DNA of 64,000 nt from Ancylothrix sp. D3o (GCF_025370775.1 NZ_JAMXEX010000005.1:124001-188000), one strand, 5' to 3'; numbered from the stretch's first letter, positions 8,146-17,875 are shown. Made by a program: numbers and translations. The notes: a model not told the origin generated them from the sequence alone.

Positions 8146-8883
8146 CTAAAATCGATAATTTCGATCCTTCACCCACAAACTCACCGGCACCGCATGACCG
8201 TTTTTATCCACCTTCACCTCCACAACAAAAGGCTGTTTCTGCCGGTTTTGTCCGCCTTGACTTGTGGCTTGATTAATATCATCATTAATCTGCTCACGTT
8301 GGTCTTCAGGCATATAATAACTCTCTAACCCATACTCTGTTTGCCATCCCAGATGTTTACCCCGAATTGCAATTTGATTTGCCGGCAAATTTTGCGGCAA
8401 TTTCTCACTCACCCGCACCGGCTTCCAAGCAAGCGGTAAACCCGACGTTTTTTGCGTTTTTGGTTGTTCCAAAATTACATAAAAAACCGTCCCCGTAGTC
8501 ACATATTTCTCTGGCTTGCAAGTATTTTTGGCCGGCGGTTTAGGGGCCGGTGGACAAGTGATCATCGTCCCCGGTAAATCATACCAACCAGGCAAAACTT
8601 TCAAAGTATTTTGTTGAGAAATATCATAACTAAGCGTTTGATAATACCCCCGCAACAAATCATAAGGATCAACCGGCATCGTTTGCAAAACCACCGTTTT
8701 TCCCGTCATAAACGTATAAGCAGACTGCGCCGGCACCGCCGCAATCAAAATCGTTTGCAACACCAAAGGAACCCATAAGCGCCAACTTTTTAAAGCTTCC
8801 CTTGGAGCTTCCCAACTAATGGCCGGTTCAGCTATCGGCTTTTCTTCAACTAAATTTTGAGGATTTTCCACATTTTCAGTCAT
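8146..8883 (-). CDS. GDYXXLXY-domain membrane-anchored protein
   Basis: A 245-residue protein with one membrane helix (about residues 36-57, LWVPLVLQTILIAAVPAQSA) and an extracytoplasmic C-terminal domain. The segment PVDPYDLLRGYYQTLSYDIS is the family signature, normally LLRGDYxxLxY; here the Asp is a Tyr. It lies directly downstream of, and on the same strand as, a DUF2157 membrane protein, the usual pairing for this family. The biochemical role of the pair is unknown. A ribosome-binding AAAAGGAGAAA precedes the ATG. Confidence 0.82.
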   Translation of the reverse strand: MTENVENPQNLVEEKPIAEPAISWEAPREALKSWRLWVPLVLQTILIAAVPAQSAYTFMTGKTVVLQTMPVDPYDLLRGYYQTLSYDISQQNTLKVLPGWYDLPGTMITCPPAPKPPAKNTCKPEKYVTTGTVFYVILEQPKTQKTSGLPLAWKPVRVSEKLPQNLPANQIAIRGKHLGWQTEYGLESYYMPEDQREQINDDINQATSQGGQNRQKQPFVVEVKVDKNGHAVPVSLWVKDRNYRF

Positions 8884-8918
8884 TGACTTTTCTCCTTTTT
8901 CAAAAAAAACATTCGTTC

Positions 8919-10382
8919 TTAAACTTTCCCTTTCTGTTCAGAAGGCATCAAGTGATGCGAATAACGCTCAAACCACAAACCGGCAACAATCACCCCAACC
9001 CCACACAAAAAGAACACAAAAGCCTTAAACAACAAACCAGTATCATATTCCAACATTCGGCTGAGAATTTGTAAACTCAAAACCCCCAAACCACCCCAAA
9101 AACTGCGTCGATTGCCAATAGCCAAACCTTCTCGAATCAAGCCGGTACCAAGCAAAAACAACAAAACATTATAAAGAAAAATCGCCAAAATTCCAATCGG
9201 AAAAACATTAAAATGCCACACCGGCACCAAAGTTGCAATCGCAATCAAACAAGCCACCACATTTGTTGTTAAATCCACCACTTGACGTTTAGGAGATTTG
9301 CGTTGCCGGCGGCTTAAATGTAACCATTCATAAATTGTTAAACCTGCCAATAAAACCACCGAAACAAAAGGAGTCCAGCCCAAAACTGACTCAGCACTAT
9401 TATTAATGCCATCCGTCGTATAATTCCACCATTTAAACGAACCAAAATAAAACAAAACAGCCAAGAAAAACAACGCCAAATTACGGGCAAGTGGTTGAAA
9501 CAAACGACTGTGAATATTCGGCCACATCACATCATCATACCCCCACAACAGAGCCGGTGGAAGCGCACAAACCGAGACAATAAAAATCCATTCCGGTATA
9601 TTTATCGAAGCACTAGCCAAAATCGTAATAATCAGCGAATTAACAACCCCAATAGCAGCCAAGAAAAAAATAGCCCGTGAGCGACACCAATAAGCCAAAG
9701 GAACAAACGCCAAGCCAGCAAAAATTGGCATATAATCCAGCAAGAGTTTTAAATAGCTAAACTCTTCTTTTGAACTCCAATCACCCACACCCAAAAGATA
9801 GCCAAAACCAATTAAAAGAATCGATAAAACCCCCAAAGAAGTTAAGCGCAAACTATAAGCCATTGCCAAAACACCCAACCCCCAAACCAGGTATAAGCCA
9901 TAAGGAGAGCCGGTGATATGGAACATTTGCGCCATCAGCCCCATATTTGCGCCTAAAATAATCGCCCCTAACAGCAACAAACCGTGACCCAATCTTTGTT
10001 TCCAACCGCTTCTTGTCGGGTATATTTTGCCGTTTTTTACCCCATCTTTTCCACCCAAAAACTCAGAAGATTTTGCAGGAGTGCGCCATAAATAAAAACC
10101 GGCAGCATTCACCCCAATAAATAAACTTAACAACAAAACTACCCGAAATTCCCGTGACCACGCCTGCCAATTTGCCGCCACAAACGTAATCACCGCCAAA
10201 CCAACCAAAACCCCACCCAAGCCAATAAAAATCGCAATAAAACGATTTTGCGCCGAAGTTTCCAAAGCATCAAACTGATAGCGTTGAGATAATTGACGAA
10301 ACAAATCTTCATCAATCACACCCTCAGCCTTCCATAACTTCGCCTCATGGCGTAGCTGGTGGCGAAACTTGTCTGAAGCCAT
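8919..10382 (-). CDS. DUF2157 multi-pass membrane protein
   Basis: The 487-residue protein begins with a soluble helical segment (HQLRHEAKLWKAEGVIDEDLFRQLSQRY), the DUF2157 signature, followed by about 12-14 hydrophobic helices from residue 46 onward. It is the upstream gene of a two-gene unit with the GDYXXLXY protein (35-base gap). Function is unknown; co-occurrence suggests the two form one membrane complex. A GAGGG motif stands before the ATG. The C-terminus ends in a short charged tail. Confidence 0.85.
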   Translation of the reverse strand: MASDKFRHQLRHEAKLWKAEGVIDEDLFRQLSQRYQFDALETSAQNRFIAIFIGLGGVLVGLAVITFVAANWQAWSREFRVVLLLSLFIGVNAAGFYLWRTPAKSSEFLGGKDGVKNGKIYPTRSGWKQRLGHGLLLLGAIILGANMGLMAQMFHITGSPYGLYLVWGLGVLAMAYSLRLTSLGVLSILLIGFGYLLGVGDWSSKEEFSYLKLLLDYMPIFAGLAFVPLAYWCRSRAIFFLAAIGVVNSLIITILASASINIPEWIFIVSVCALPPALLWGYDDVMWPNIHSRLFQPLARNLALFFLAVLFYFGSFKWWNYTTDGINNSAESVLGWTPFVSVVLLAGLTIYEWLHLSRRQRKSPKRQVVDLTTNVVACLIAIATLVPVWHFNVFPIGILAIFLYNVLLFLLGTGLIREGLAIGNRRSFWGGLGVLSLQILSRMLEYDTGLLFKAFVFFLCGVGVIVAGLWFERYSHHLMPSEQKGKV

Positions 10383-10728
10383 ATTATTACCCTCAACGTT
10401 TCTGCAAACACAGCAATTTCATTTCATTTATAACCTCTCACATAATTTGTTGCCAGAGCAAAAACCTATGACACCCTGTCGGTTGTCACATAAACTTAAT
10501 ATTCCCCCTTTTAAAATTCCCATCAAAACAGTAGACAACCCACCGACTGCCACAATCAACCAAACTAAACCTAATTATAAATAAGTAACCTATCTGTGGG
10601 GCCGGCATCACCGCTGCTTTACAGAGAGGTTAAAAAAATCAAACCTCTTCCCCAAATCCCAAAAAAACCTACTATAAATCATATATTTTATAATTCACCT
10701 CCTAAACCATTAAACCAGAAAAAACCCA
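10383..10728. other. 346-base spacer without a supported gene
   Basis: The spacer holds the promoter region of the DUF2157 gene and the downstream side of the dehydrogenase gene. Open frames on the plus strand here are Pro/Lys/Asn-rich, have no ribosome-binding site and look like translated spacer. A weak inverted pair TGACACC/GGTTGTCA lies near 10469-10488. Confidence 0.5.
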
Positions 10729-12045
10729 TTACTTCCCTTCATATTGCACCCGATAAATCCGGTTATTTCCCTCATCCGTAAAAAGCAAACTTCCATCAGG
10801 TAAAACCAACAAACCTACAGGCCGGCCCCAAGTTTTCGGCCCCTGCGGGTCTACCAAAAACCCAGTTACAAAATCCTCATAAAAACCCAAAGGTCGGCCT
10901 TGATTATTAAACGGAATAAACACAATTTTATACCCCGTGCCGGTGTTGCGATTCCAACTGCCACGAAACGCCACAAAAGCACCATTTTTGTACTTTTCAG
11001 GAAACGTTTTTCCATCATAAAACTGTAAACCCAAAGCCGCCGAATGAGCTTGAAACAAAACATCAGGAGTTTTAGTTTTTGCCACTAAATCAGGACGCTC
11101 ACTTTTACCATCACGCATCCGTCGGGGGTCAAGATTTTTAGGAGACAAATAAGCATAAGGCCAGCCATAAAACTCACCCTGTTGAATTCGGGTAAAATAA
11201 TCAGGAACCAAATCATCCCCCAAACCATCCCGCTCATTTACACTCGTATAAAGTTCCCCAGTTTTTGGGTGAAAATCCAACCCCACAGGATTCCGTAAAC
11301 CAGAAGCAAAAACTTGATTTCCCCCCCCATCCAAACTCATCACCGAAACCGCCGCACGCGGTGGCAATTCTTCCTCAACATTACTTTCCGAACCAACCGA
11401 AACATAAAGCTTCTTACCATCAGGAGAAACCACCACATTTCGCGTCCAGTGTTGATTATAACCCCGTCCCGGTAAATCAGCAATTTTTTCTCCCTTTCCT
11501 GTTATTTTATCCTCACCGGCCTTATAAGGAAACCTCCGCACCTCCCCCGTATTGCCAACAAAAAAATATCCCCCAGCAAAAGCCATCCCCAAAGGTAAAT
11601 CTAAATTATTTTCTCTCGAAGCAAACACCTCCCTAAAATCCGCCACCCCATCACCATTTGTATCTCGCAACAACCGAATTTGATTATCCGGAGTTTCCGT
11701 CACCAAAACATCCCCCGTCGGCGTTAAACCTAACCACCGAGGTTTATTCAAATTTTCCGCAAAAACATTAACCGTAAACCCCTGTGGAACCTGTAAAACA
11801 GCATTAGCAGGCACCGGCACAACCTGCGGAGATTTAGAAGCACTATTTGTCGCAAAAGGTTGAGGCAAACTCTCCAAACTCACCTCAATCCTTTCAGGCG
11901 AAAAAGGCTGAACTTTAACAAACTGATTAGCCGCCATCACCGTTGCAGTTGACTTATCTTCAACTTGATTTTGCTCAACGTTATTGTTACAACCAAAACC
12001 CCCTAATAGAACCAAAAAACTCAACCAAAAAAATATTATCCTCAT
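10729..12045 (-). CDS. PQQ-dependent sugar (sorbosone) dehydrogenase-like lipoprotein
   Basis: The mature protein is a beta-propeller of the glucose/sorbosone dehydrogenase family. Recognisable segments are LQVPQGFTVNVFAENLNKPRWL, the NQIRLLRDTNGDGVADFREVF motif, GRGYNQHWTRNVVVSPDGKKLYVSVGS, FASGLRNPVGLDFHP and FYGWPYAYL. The N-terminus is a lipoprotein signal, hydrophobic to the lipobox LGGFGC, so it should be membrane-anchored in the periplasm. I chose ATG 12045 because a perfect AGGAGG precedes it; a longer frame to 12129 reads through the 10-mer repeat. Substrate and PQQ use are not determinable here. Confidence 0.88.
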   Translation of the reverse strand: MRIIFFWLSFLVLLGGFGCNNNVEQNQVEDKSTATVMAANQFVKVQPFSPERIEVSLESLPQPFATNSASKSPQVVPVPANAVLQVPQGFTVNVFAENLNKPRWLGLTPTGDVLVTETPDNQIRLLRDTNGDGVADFREVFASRENNLDLPLGMAFAGGYFFVGNTGEVRRFPYKAGEDKITGKGEKIADLPGRGYNQHWTRNVVVSPDGKKLYVSVGSESNVEEELPPRAAVSVMSLDGGGNQVFASGLRNPVGLDFHPKTGELYTSVNERDGLGDDLVPDYFTRIQQGEFYGWPYAYLSPKNLDPRRMRDGKSERPDLVAKTKTPDVLFQAHSAALGLQFYDGKTFPEKYKNGAFVAFRGSWNRNTGTGYKIVFIPFNNQGRPLGFYEDFVTGFLVDPQGPKTWGRPVGLLVLPDGSLLFTDEGNNRIYRVQYEGK

Positions 12046-12107
12046 AACTCCTCCTAAAAAACTTGCCAAGCCAAAAAAACCACTTTTCCCGAAAAAGCAG
12101 ACAAACC

Positions 12108-12139
12108 ATCTGCGTTCATCTGCGTTCATCTGCGGTTAA
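12108..12139. repeat. 10-mer ACGCAGATGA repeat, inverted orientation
   Basis: Three units read as ATCTGCGTTC on the plus strand lie just upstream of the dehydrogenase gene. When translated they give the artefactual MNADERR N-terminus of the over-long frame. Confidence 0.85.
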
Positions 12140-12331
12140 AAAACTCTTTTCCCATCTTAAAGACCAAAAAGCCCAAAAAAATCCTTTATAAATTGAATTA
12201 CCAAGCCCTGGGCCTTCCCCCGCACAGCCGGCAGCAACAAAAAAAAGCTTATATTACCCATCATAACCCATAGCCCTTGAAACCCCCGTAAAAATATGAT
12301 AAAACACCCATAACCAAAACAAAAATCCCCC

Positions 12332-13036
12332 ATGAACAGCCAACAAATAACCATAAAAAGCGCAGATAGCGGAAACTTCAGCGCCTACCTCGCCACCCCC
12401 ACAACCAGCAAAAAAGCCGGTTTGATCCTCATTCAAGAAATCTTTGGAATCAACGCCACAATGAGACAACTCGCCGACAGCTACGCAGAAGCCGGCTACC
12501 TGACAATAGTCCCAGATTTATTTTGGCGTATAGAACCCAACATTGAACTCAGCGACCAAAACGAAAACCACTGGCAAAAAGCTTTTGAACTTTACAACAA
12601 ATTCGACGAAAACAAAGGCATAGAAGACCTAATAGCCACCCTCAACACCCTCAAACAACAGCTAGAAAACAACACCGGCAAAATCGCCAGCGTCGGATAT
12701 TGTCTAGGCGGAAAACTCGCCTATCTCATGGCAACACGCTCCCAAGCAGACTGTAACGTAAGCTATTACGGAGTAGCAATAGAAAACAACCTCAACGAAA
12801 GTCAAAACATCAAAAAACCCCTCCTCCTCCACCTAGCCGGTAACGACGAATACGTTTCTAGCCAAGCACAAACCCAAATCAGCAGCCACCTCAAAAACAA
12901 CCCCCTGATCACCCTCCACAGCTATCCCAACCTCTCACACGGTTTTGCACGAGTCGGAGGCACTACCTACAACCCCGAAGCCGCAGAACAAGCCAATCAG
13001 AGAACCCAAGCCTTTTTGCAAAAACACTTAAACTAA
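12332..13036 (+). CDS. dienelactone hydrolase family protein
   Basis: A 234-residue alpha/beta hydrolase. The nucleophile cysteine is in VGYCLGGK, the family glutamate in ILIQEIFGIN, and the catalytic histidine in LSHGFAR. An aspartate in HLAGNDEYV completes the triad. Family members cleave dienelactone in chlorocatechol breakdown, but most cyanobacterial homologues have no such pathway and act on unknown esters. It is monocistronic, 150 bases ahead of the kinase-like gene. The codons are markedly C- and A-rich compared with most neighbours, as is the following gene. Confidence 0.9.
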   Translation: MNSQQITIKSADSGNFSAYLATPTTSKKAGLILIQEIFGINATMRQLADSYAEAGYLTIVPDLFWRIEPNIELSDQNENHWQKAFELYNKFDENKGIEDLIATLNTLKQQLENNTGKIASVGYCLGGKLAYLMATRSQADCNVSYYGVAIENNLNESQNIKKPLLLHLAGNDEYVSSQAQTQISSHLKNNPLITLHSYPNLSHGFARVGGTTYNPEAAEQANQRTQAFLQKHLN

Positions 13037-13188
13037 ACCGGCAACAGTACCCAATCCTATCCCAATCCCAAAAAATTGATTTGATCCCATCCAAACAACC
13101 CCCACAAGGCGCAAAACCAAGCCAGCGAGGCATTTGCGCGATATATTTTTAACCAAAAAAATCTTAAAATCCCCACAGCAGCAAAAAC

Positions 13189-14562
13189 ATGACCATCCCA
13201 TTAAAAGCTGGCACAGTCTTACAAAACGGCAAATACACCATAGACGCAATATTAGGCACCGGCATCATCCTCACCTGCGAAGCCACACAAACCGACTTAA
13301 ACTTACCCGTCATCATCAAAACCCTCAATATCTCCTCCCATCGCAGTGACTTTGACCGGCTGCAAACCCAATTTCAATCCCTCAGCCAAAAACTACGACA
13401 ATGCCAACATCCCAACGTTGTCAAAGTTTTAGACAATTTTTCCGAAAACGGCCAAATTTATAGCGTCATGGAATATATACGCGGTCAAACCCTACAAGAA
13501 CTCCTAGACACCGGCCTAGAAATTTCCCCCACACTAGCCCTAGACTATATCCGCCAAATCGGAAACGCACTCACAGAACTGCACCACCAAAGCATCCTCC
13601 ACCGCAACATCAAACCCCAAAACATCAAAAAACGCCAAGGCAGCAACACCGTCATCCTCATAGACTTTGGCATTCTCGATTACCTCCGACAAGCAGAAGG
13701 CCATCAACTCATCCCCAAAACAGACACCAACGATGAAAAAACACTCTTTGGCGGATATGCACCCATCGAACAATACCTTCCCCACACCGAACTGACAACC
13801 AAAAGCGATATCTATTCCCTCAGCGGCACATTGTATTGCCTGCTCACCGGTTCGGCACCCCTAGCAGCCCCCCTCCGCGAACGCATCACCTCCCCAAAAG
13901 CAATCCGAACATTTCCCACAGAAGAACCCTCACCCCCTCCCCTGCGTGAAATCGTCCAATCAGCAAACGCCCTGGGAGTCAAAAGTGCCGGCACCCTGAG
14001 AACCTATAAAAATGCCAAACGACTTATCCAACGTCAAAGCCGGATCGAAGAATGGTTACAGAGATGGAATGAATTCCCCTCTAACCTTGACCCCAGCCTG
14101 GAAGTAGCCCTAAAACGAGGTTTAGAAATAGACGACCTCAACCGGCCCGCCAGCATCGAAGCCTGGTTAGCCCTATTGCCGCAAACTGAACAAGAAAAGC
14201 AAACACCGGCCATCACCATTGAAGTACCCCACTCCAACGAAACAACCAACCCCAACCCACTTACCCCACTTCTTTTTGGATGGCTTAAATCTCCAACCAA
14301 ACGAGCCTTTGCCCTTACCGCTGTCATTGCCGGTTTTTTTGGCATCAGTTTGGGGTTATCCCTCCGCGTTGGTTTAGTCGGCCAAATTAGTGTAGAAATT
14401 TTCGACGTCGAACAATCTTTTCCTCCCCTCGAAGATTGGCCAAGCAGCGAGCCGGTGGAAGTTTATGGAGACTTCGAGACATCCCCAGAGGAAGACTTGC
14501 CAACCCAAACAGAACAAGACTTAGAAACTGTTAGAGGAGCGGACTTAGAGACTAATCAATAA
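13189..14562 (+). CDS. Ser/Thr kinase-fold protein with HRN in place of HRD (probable pseudokinase)
   Basis: Residues about 13-290 have the Hanks kinase fold: the beta-3 lysine K44 (VIIKTL), HPNVVKVLDNF, the hinge VMEYIRGQTLQELL, the catalytic loop ILHRNIKPQN (138-145), IDFG (159-161) and APIEQY. The catalytic aspartate of HRD is Asn140, and the glycine loop reads LGTGIILTC, lacking the third glycine. A membrane helix lies at about 372-395, followed by an acidic extracytoplasmic tail rich in Glu. Loss of the base normally abolishes phosphotransfer, so a scaffold or regulatory role is more likely. UbiB-kinase and PP2C genes follow, but with gaps. Confidence 0.88.
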   Translation: MTIPLKAGTVLQNGKYTIDAILGTGIILTCEATQTDLNLPVIIKTLNISSHRSDFDRLQTQFQSLSQKLRQCQHPNVVKVLDNFSENGQIYSVMEYIRGQTLQELLDTGLEISPTLALDYIRQIGNALTELHHQSILHRNIKPQNIKKRQGSNTVILIDFGILDYLRQAEGHQLIPKTDTNDEKTLFGGYAPIEQYLPHTELTTKSDIYSLSGTLYCLLTGSAPLAAPLRERITSPKAIRTFPTEEPSPPPLREIVQSANALGVKSAGTLRTYKNAKRLIQRQSRIEEWLQRWNEFPSNLDPSLEVALKRGLEIDDLNRPASIEAWLALLPQTEQEKQTPAITIEVPHSNETTNPNPLTPLLFGWLKSPTKRAFALTAVIAGFFGISLGLSLRVGLVGQISVEIFDVEQSFPPLEDWPSSEPVEVYGDFETSPEEDLPTQTEQDLETVRGADLETNQ

Positions 14563-14629
14563 CCAATCCCCAGTCGTCTCTCTTCCTCTTTACAGGGATC
14601 GGGCCTTTCGCCTCTCCAAAGGCCAATCA

Positions 14630-14672
14630 CCCATGACAAATCACAAATGACAAACGACAAAGGACTTTTCAA
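14630..14672. repeat. heptamer repeat TGACAAA
   Basis: Units TGACAAA, TCACAAA, TGACAAA, CGACAAA, GGACTTT run head to tail in the spacer after the kinase-like gene. This is the same unit as in the tract before fni. Confidence 0.8.
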
Positions 14673-14730
14673 GCAATCACCGTTGAAACATCGCGTTATA
14701 ATTCTTTACGGATAGGCGCAATAATTATCT

Positions 14731-15063
14731 ATGAATAATAATTCTTCCGTTCACGCTTTTTTTGTCGGCAGAGCAATCGCTCAGGCTCTTTACCAACAAC
14801 TCGAACAAAACTTAACCACCGCCCTCAGCGAACTCGGCAAATTTGATGCCGAACAGCGCGAACGTTTGCGCGATTTCGCCACCACTGTTATGCAGCGGGC
14901 TGACATGGAAACGCAAAACACCCCCGTTTCCACACCATCCTCTGCCTATTCCCGTACCTCTGCCCCCAACTCAGACCTCCAAGCCACCATTGACGAACTG
15001 CGGGCCGAAATTGCCGAAATGCGCGTTCAACTCCAGCGCTACCGCAGCACCCGCATTAGTTAA
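14731..15063 (+). CDS. small cyanobacterial coiled-coil protein, DUF6825-like
   Basis: A 110-residue protein. The N-terminal part (VHAFFVGRAIAQALYQQLEQ, then LTTALSELGKFDAEQRERLRDF) matches a conserved cyanobacterial family I recall as DUF6825; the name is from memory. A Pro/Ser/Thr linker (67-88) leads to a C-terminal helix with heptad character (LQATIDELRAEIAEMRVQLQRY). No catalytic motif is present. It precedes the UbiB-like kinase by about 80 bases on the same strand and may share its transcript. Confidence 0.8.
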   Translation: MNNNSSVHAFFVGRAIAQALYQQLEQNLTTALSELGKFDAEQRERLRDFATTVMQRADMETQNTPVSTPSSAYSRTSAPNSDLQATIDELRAEIAEMRVQLQRYRSTRIS

Positions 15064-15142
15064 TTGCTCAGCGTCCTTAAACTCTGAACGCTTAACACAA
15101 CTCGTTTAAAAAGTCAAGTCCCACCAACATTTAGGAAATCTC

Positions 15143-16981
15143 GTGTCTGCTCTACCTGATGAACCTGCGACCAGCAAGCGTAATTCCGCCGGCCATAACG
15201 AGCCGGCGGATCACGCCCTAGGCGACGCAAAGCGAACAGCCGTTGTAAAACCAGGCAGTGTAGCGCTCGCCTCCCCCTCCCGAAACGAACAAATCGGCGG
15301 TTTATTGAAATCGAAAGACAAGGCATACCGCTGGAGTCGGGAAAATTACTCGCACAAACGGCGTTTTATCGAGATATGGGCCTTTGTATTAACCTTGATG
15401 GCCAGCGTGTGGTGGGACGGCAAAGCCTGGACTTATCCAGGGGGAATGACGGAAGCCAAAAAACAAGCCCGCCGGCGCAGACAAGCAATTTGGATTCGAG
15501 AAACTTTTTTAGAATTAGGGCCAACTTTTATTAAACTTGGTCAATTGTTCTCAACTCGCGCTGATATTATCCCCGTCGAGTATGTAGAAGAATTAACAAA
15601 ATTGCAAGATAAAGTACCGGCTTTTAACTATGAAATTGCTAGGCGGATTATTGAGCAAGATTTAACAAAGCCGGTTAATGAATTATTTGCCAGTTTTGAT
15701 CCTGTTCCTCTAGCAGCCGCTTCTTTAGGTCAAGTTCACAAAGCTGAACTCCACACCGGCGAAACAGTTGTGGTGAAAGTACAGCGCCCCGGTTTGCGGC
15801 GATTATTTAATATCGATTTAGATATAGCAAAAGGTATCGCTCGTTATTTCCAAAACCATCCCCGATGGGGCAAAGGGCGCGATTGGATGGGCATCTATGA
15901 CGAGTGTTGCAAAATTCTTTATGAGGAAATAGACTACCTCAATGAAGGCCGCAATGCTGATACGTTTCGTCGCAATTTTCGCCCCTATGATTGGGTGAAA
16001 GTACCAAGGGTTTATTGGCGTTATGCTTCGGCGCGGGTTTTAACTTTGGAATATGTACCAGGGATTAAAATTAGCCATTATGAAGCTTTGGAAGCGGCGG
16101 GACTTGACCGCAAACACTTGGCAAAATTAGGTGCAACGGCTTATTTACAACAATTGCTCAATGATGGCTTTTTCCACGCAGACCCCCACCCTGGAAATAT
16201 TGCCGTCAGTGCGGAAGGATCGCTGATTTTTTATGATTTTGGCATGATGGGTAGAGTCAGAAATGATGTCCGCGAAAAGTTGATGCAGTTGTTTTTTGGC
16301 GTTGCTCAAAAAGATGGCGACCGTGTGGTGGCGACTTTGGTTGAGTTGGGCGCCTTGTCAGCAATGGATGATATGGGGCCGGTGCGCCGGTCTGTGCAAT
16401 TCATGCTCGACAATTTTATGGATCAGCCCTTTGAAAATCAATCGGTAGCCTCGATTACCGATGATTTGTACGAAATTGCCCATGACCAACCGTTTCGATT
16501 CCCAGCCACGTTTACGTTCGTGATGAGAGCTTTTTCAACCCTCGAAGGCGTAGGCAAGGGCCTTGATCCGGATTTTAATTTTATGGAGGTTGCAAAGCCT
16601 TTTGCAATGGAAATTATGACAGATGGCAATTCTTTTGATGGCAACGGTTTTCTGGGTGAGTTGGGCCGGCAAGCAGTTCAAGTCAGCAGTACGGCTTTGA
16701 GTCTCCCCCGCCGCATTGAAGATACGATTGAAAAGTTGGAACGGGGCGACATTCGCGTTCGCGTTCGTTCAACGGAAACTGACCGAGCTATCCGCCGGCT
16801 CAGTAATATGCAATTAGGTACAAATTATGCTCTCCTCGCCACTGGTTTCACTTTGTCGGCTACGATTTTATTAGTGAGTAACTATGCTTGGCTAGCAATC
16901 CCTGTGGCCGGTGTGTCAGGACTCCTGCTCCTGGCGTTTTTCCGCCTGTTAATGCGCGTTGACAGATCGGATCGGTTTTGA
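15143..16981 (+). CDS. ABC1/AarF/UbiB-family atypical kinase
   Basis: A 612-residue protein of the ABC1K/ADCK family, which supports quinone and prenyl-lipid metabolism in cyanobacteria and plastids. The family motifs are present in order: FIKLGQLFSTRADIIP (KxGQ), AAASLGQVHKAEL, the lysine in VVKVQRPG, HADPHPGNI near residue 346 and FYDFGMMG. Two hydrophobic helices near the C-terminus (about 553-595) suggest membrane attachment. The first 60 residues are a low-complexity extension. Translation starts at GTG 15143 after TTAGGAAATCTC. Confidence 0.93.
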   Translation: MSALPDEPATSKRNSAGHNEPADHALGDAKRTAVVKPGSVALASPSRNEQIGGLLKSKDKAYRWSRENYSHKRRFIEIWAFVLTLMASVWWDGKAWTYPGGMTEAKKQARRRRQAIWIRETFLELGPTFIKLGQLFSTRADIIPVEYVEELTKLQDKVPAFNYEIARRIIEQDLTKPVNELFASFDPVPLAAASLGQVHKAELHTGETVVVKVQRPGLRRLFNIDLDIAKGIARYFQNHPRWGKGRDWMGIYDECCKILYEEIDYLNEGRNADTFRRNFRPYDWVKVPRVYWRYASARVLTLEYVPGIKISHYEALEAAGLDRKHLAKLGATAYLQQLLNDGFFHADPHPGNIAVSAEGSLIFYDFGMMGRVRNDVREKLMQLFFGVAQKDGDRVVATLVELGALSAMDDMGPVRRSVQFMLDNFMDQPFENQSVASITDDLYEIAHDQPFRFPATFTFVMRAFSTLEGVGKGLDPDFNFMEVAKPFAMEIMTDGNSFDGNGFLGELGRQAVQVSSTALSLPRRIEDTIEKLERGDIRVRVRSTETDRAIRRLSNMQLGTNYALLATGFTLSATILLVSNYAWLAIPVAGVSGLLLLAFFRLLMRVDRSDRF

Positions 16982-17113
16982 GAATCTATAATAATCTCTT
17001 GGTTGCTGCTTTGCTAAGCACGCTCAGGTAAAAAAGGGAAAATTTGCTGAGTTTTAATGCCTTTTTCCCTATTCCCCCACCGCCCTACAGCATTTAAAAA
17101 ACGAGTTTGTTAC

Positions 17114-17875
17114 ATGAAACGTTATTCTGTCGGTCTGACTGACCAGGGACTCATTCGATCTGTTAACCAGGACTCCTACTACATTGATCCCAAGGGACGC
17201 TTTTTTATTGTCGCCGATGGCATGGGAGGTCATGCCGGAGGTCAAGAAGCCAGCCAAATTGCTACCTCTGTGATGCAGGCTTATTTGTCAGACCATTGGG
17301 AGTCGGCTTCTTCTCCTATTGAACTGCTCGAAGGCGCTTTTTTTAAGGCCAATCAGGCTATCCTTGATGATCAGCGCACTCACCCTGAACGTTCGGATAT
17401 GGGAACAACGGCGGTGGTGTTGATTTTTTGGGAAGATCAAGCTGACAACTCTAGTTTAAGTTGGGTGGCTCATGTTGGTGATTCTCGGATCTACCGGCTG
17501 CGCGGTTCTAAGTTAGAGCAGGTGACTGAGGATCATACTTGGATTGCTAGGGCTATGAAAGCTGGCCATCTCTCTGTTGAGCAAGCTCGCTCTCACCCTT
17601 GGCGTCATGTTTTGTCTCAATGTTTGGGCCGGCAGGATCTTCAAGAAGTCGAAATTCGTTCTCTGGAAGTTAACCCCGGCGACCGCTGGTTACTTTGCAC
17701 CGATGGCCTCACAGAGGAGTTATCGGACAGTATGATTTTGTCTCATCTTAAGTCGATTCGCGCTTGTGACCAAGCTGCTAAAAATCTAGTTAATGCGGCT
17801 AAGGATAAGGGCGGACGCGATAATATTACGGTGGTAATTGTGGCCTCGGAAACTCGCCCTACGGGTGAAGATTAA
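17114..17875 (+). CDS. PP2C-family protein serine/threonine phosphatase
   Basis: A 253-residue metal-dependent phosphatase. All PP2C motifs are present: RSVNQDSYY, VADGMGGHAGG, MGTTAVVLIF, AHVGDSRIYRLR, EDHTWI, LLCTDGLTEELSD and GRDNITVVIV, including the aspartates that bind the two Mn/Mg ions. It is stand-alone, without sensor domains, resembling PrpC/Stp partners of Hanks kinases. The start was placed at ATG 17114 (MKRYSVGLTD), where family similarity begins; the frame is open for 19 residues more. The nearest kinase-fold gene, at 13189, appears catalytically dead. Confidence 0.93.
   Translation: MKRYSVGLTDQGLIRSVNQDSYYIDPKGRFFIVADGMGGHAGGQEASQIATSVMQAYLSDHWESASSPIELLEGAFFKANQAILDDQRTHPERSDMGTTAVVLIFWEDQADNSSLSWVAHVGDSRIYRLRGSKLEQVTEDHTWIARAMKAGHLSVEQARSHPWRHVLSQCLGRQDLQEVEIRSLEVNPGDRWLLCTDGLTEELSDSMILSHLKSIRACDQAAKNLVNAAKDKGGRDNITVVIVASETRPTGED

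Noticed and set aside
12046-12129. N-terminal extension of the sorbosone-dehydrogenase-like protein
   Set aside because: It is a translation of the 10-mer repeat; the true start has a perfect AGGAGG and a lipoprotein signal.
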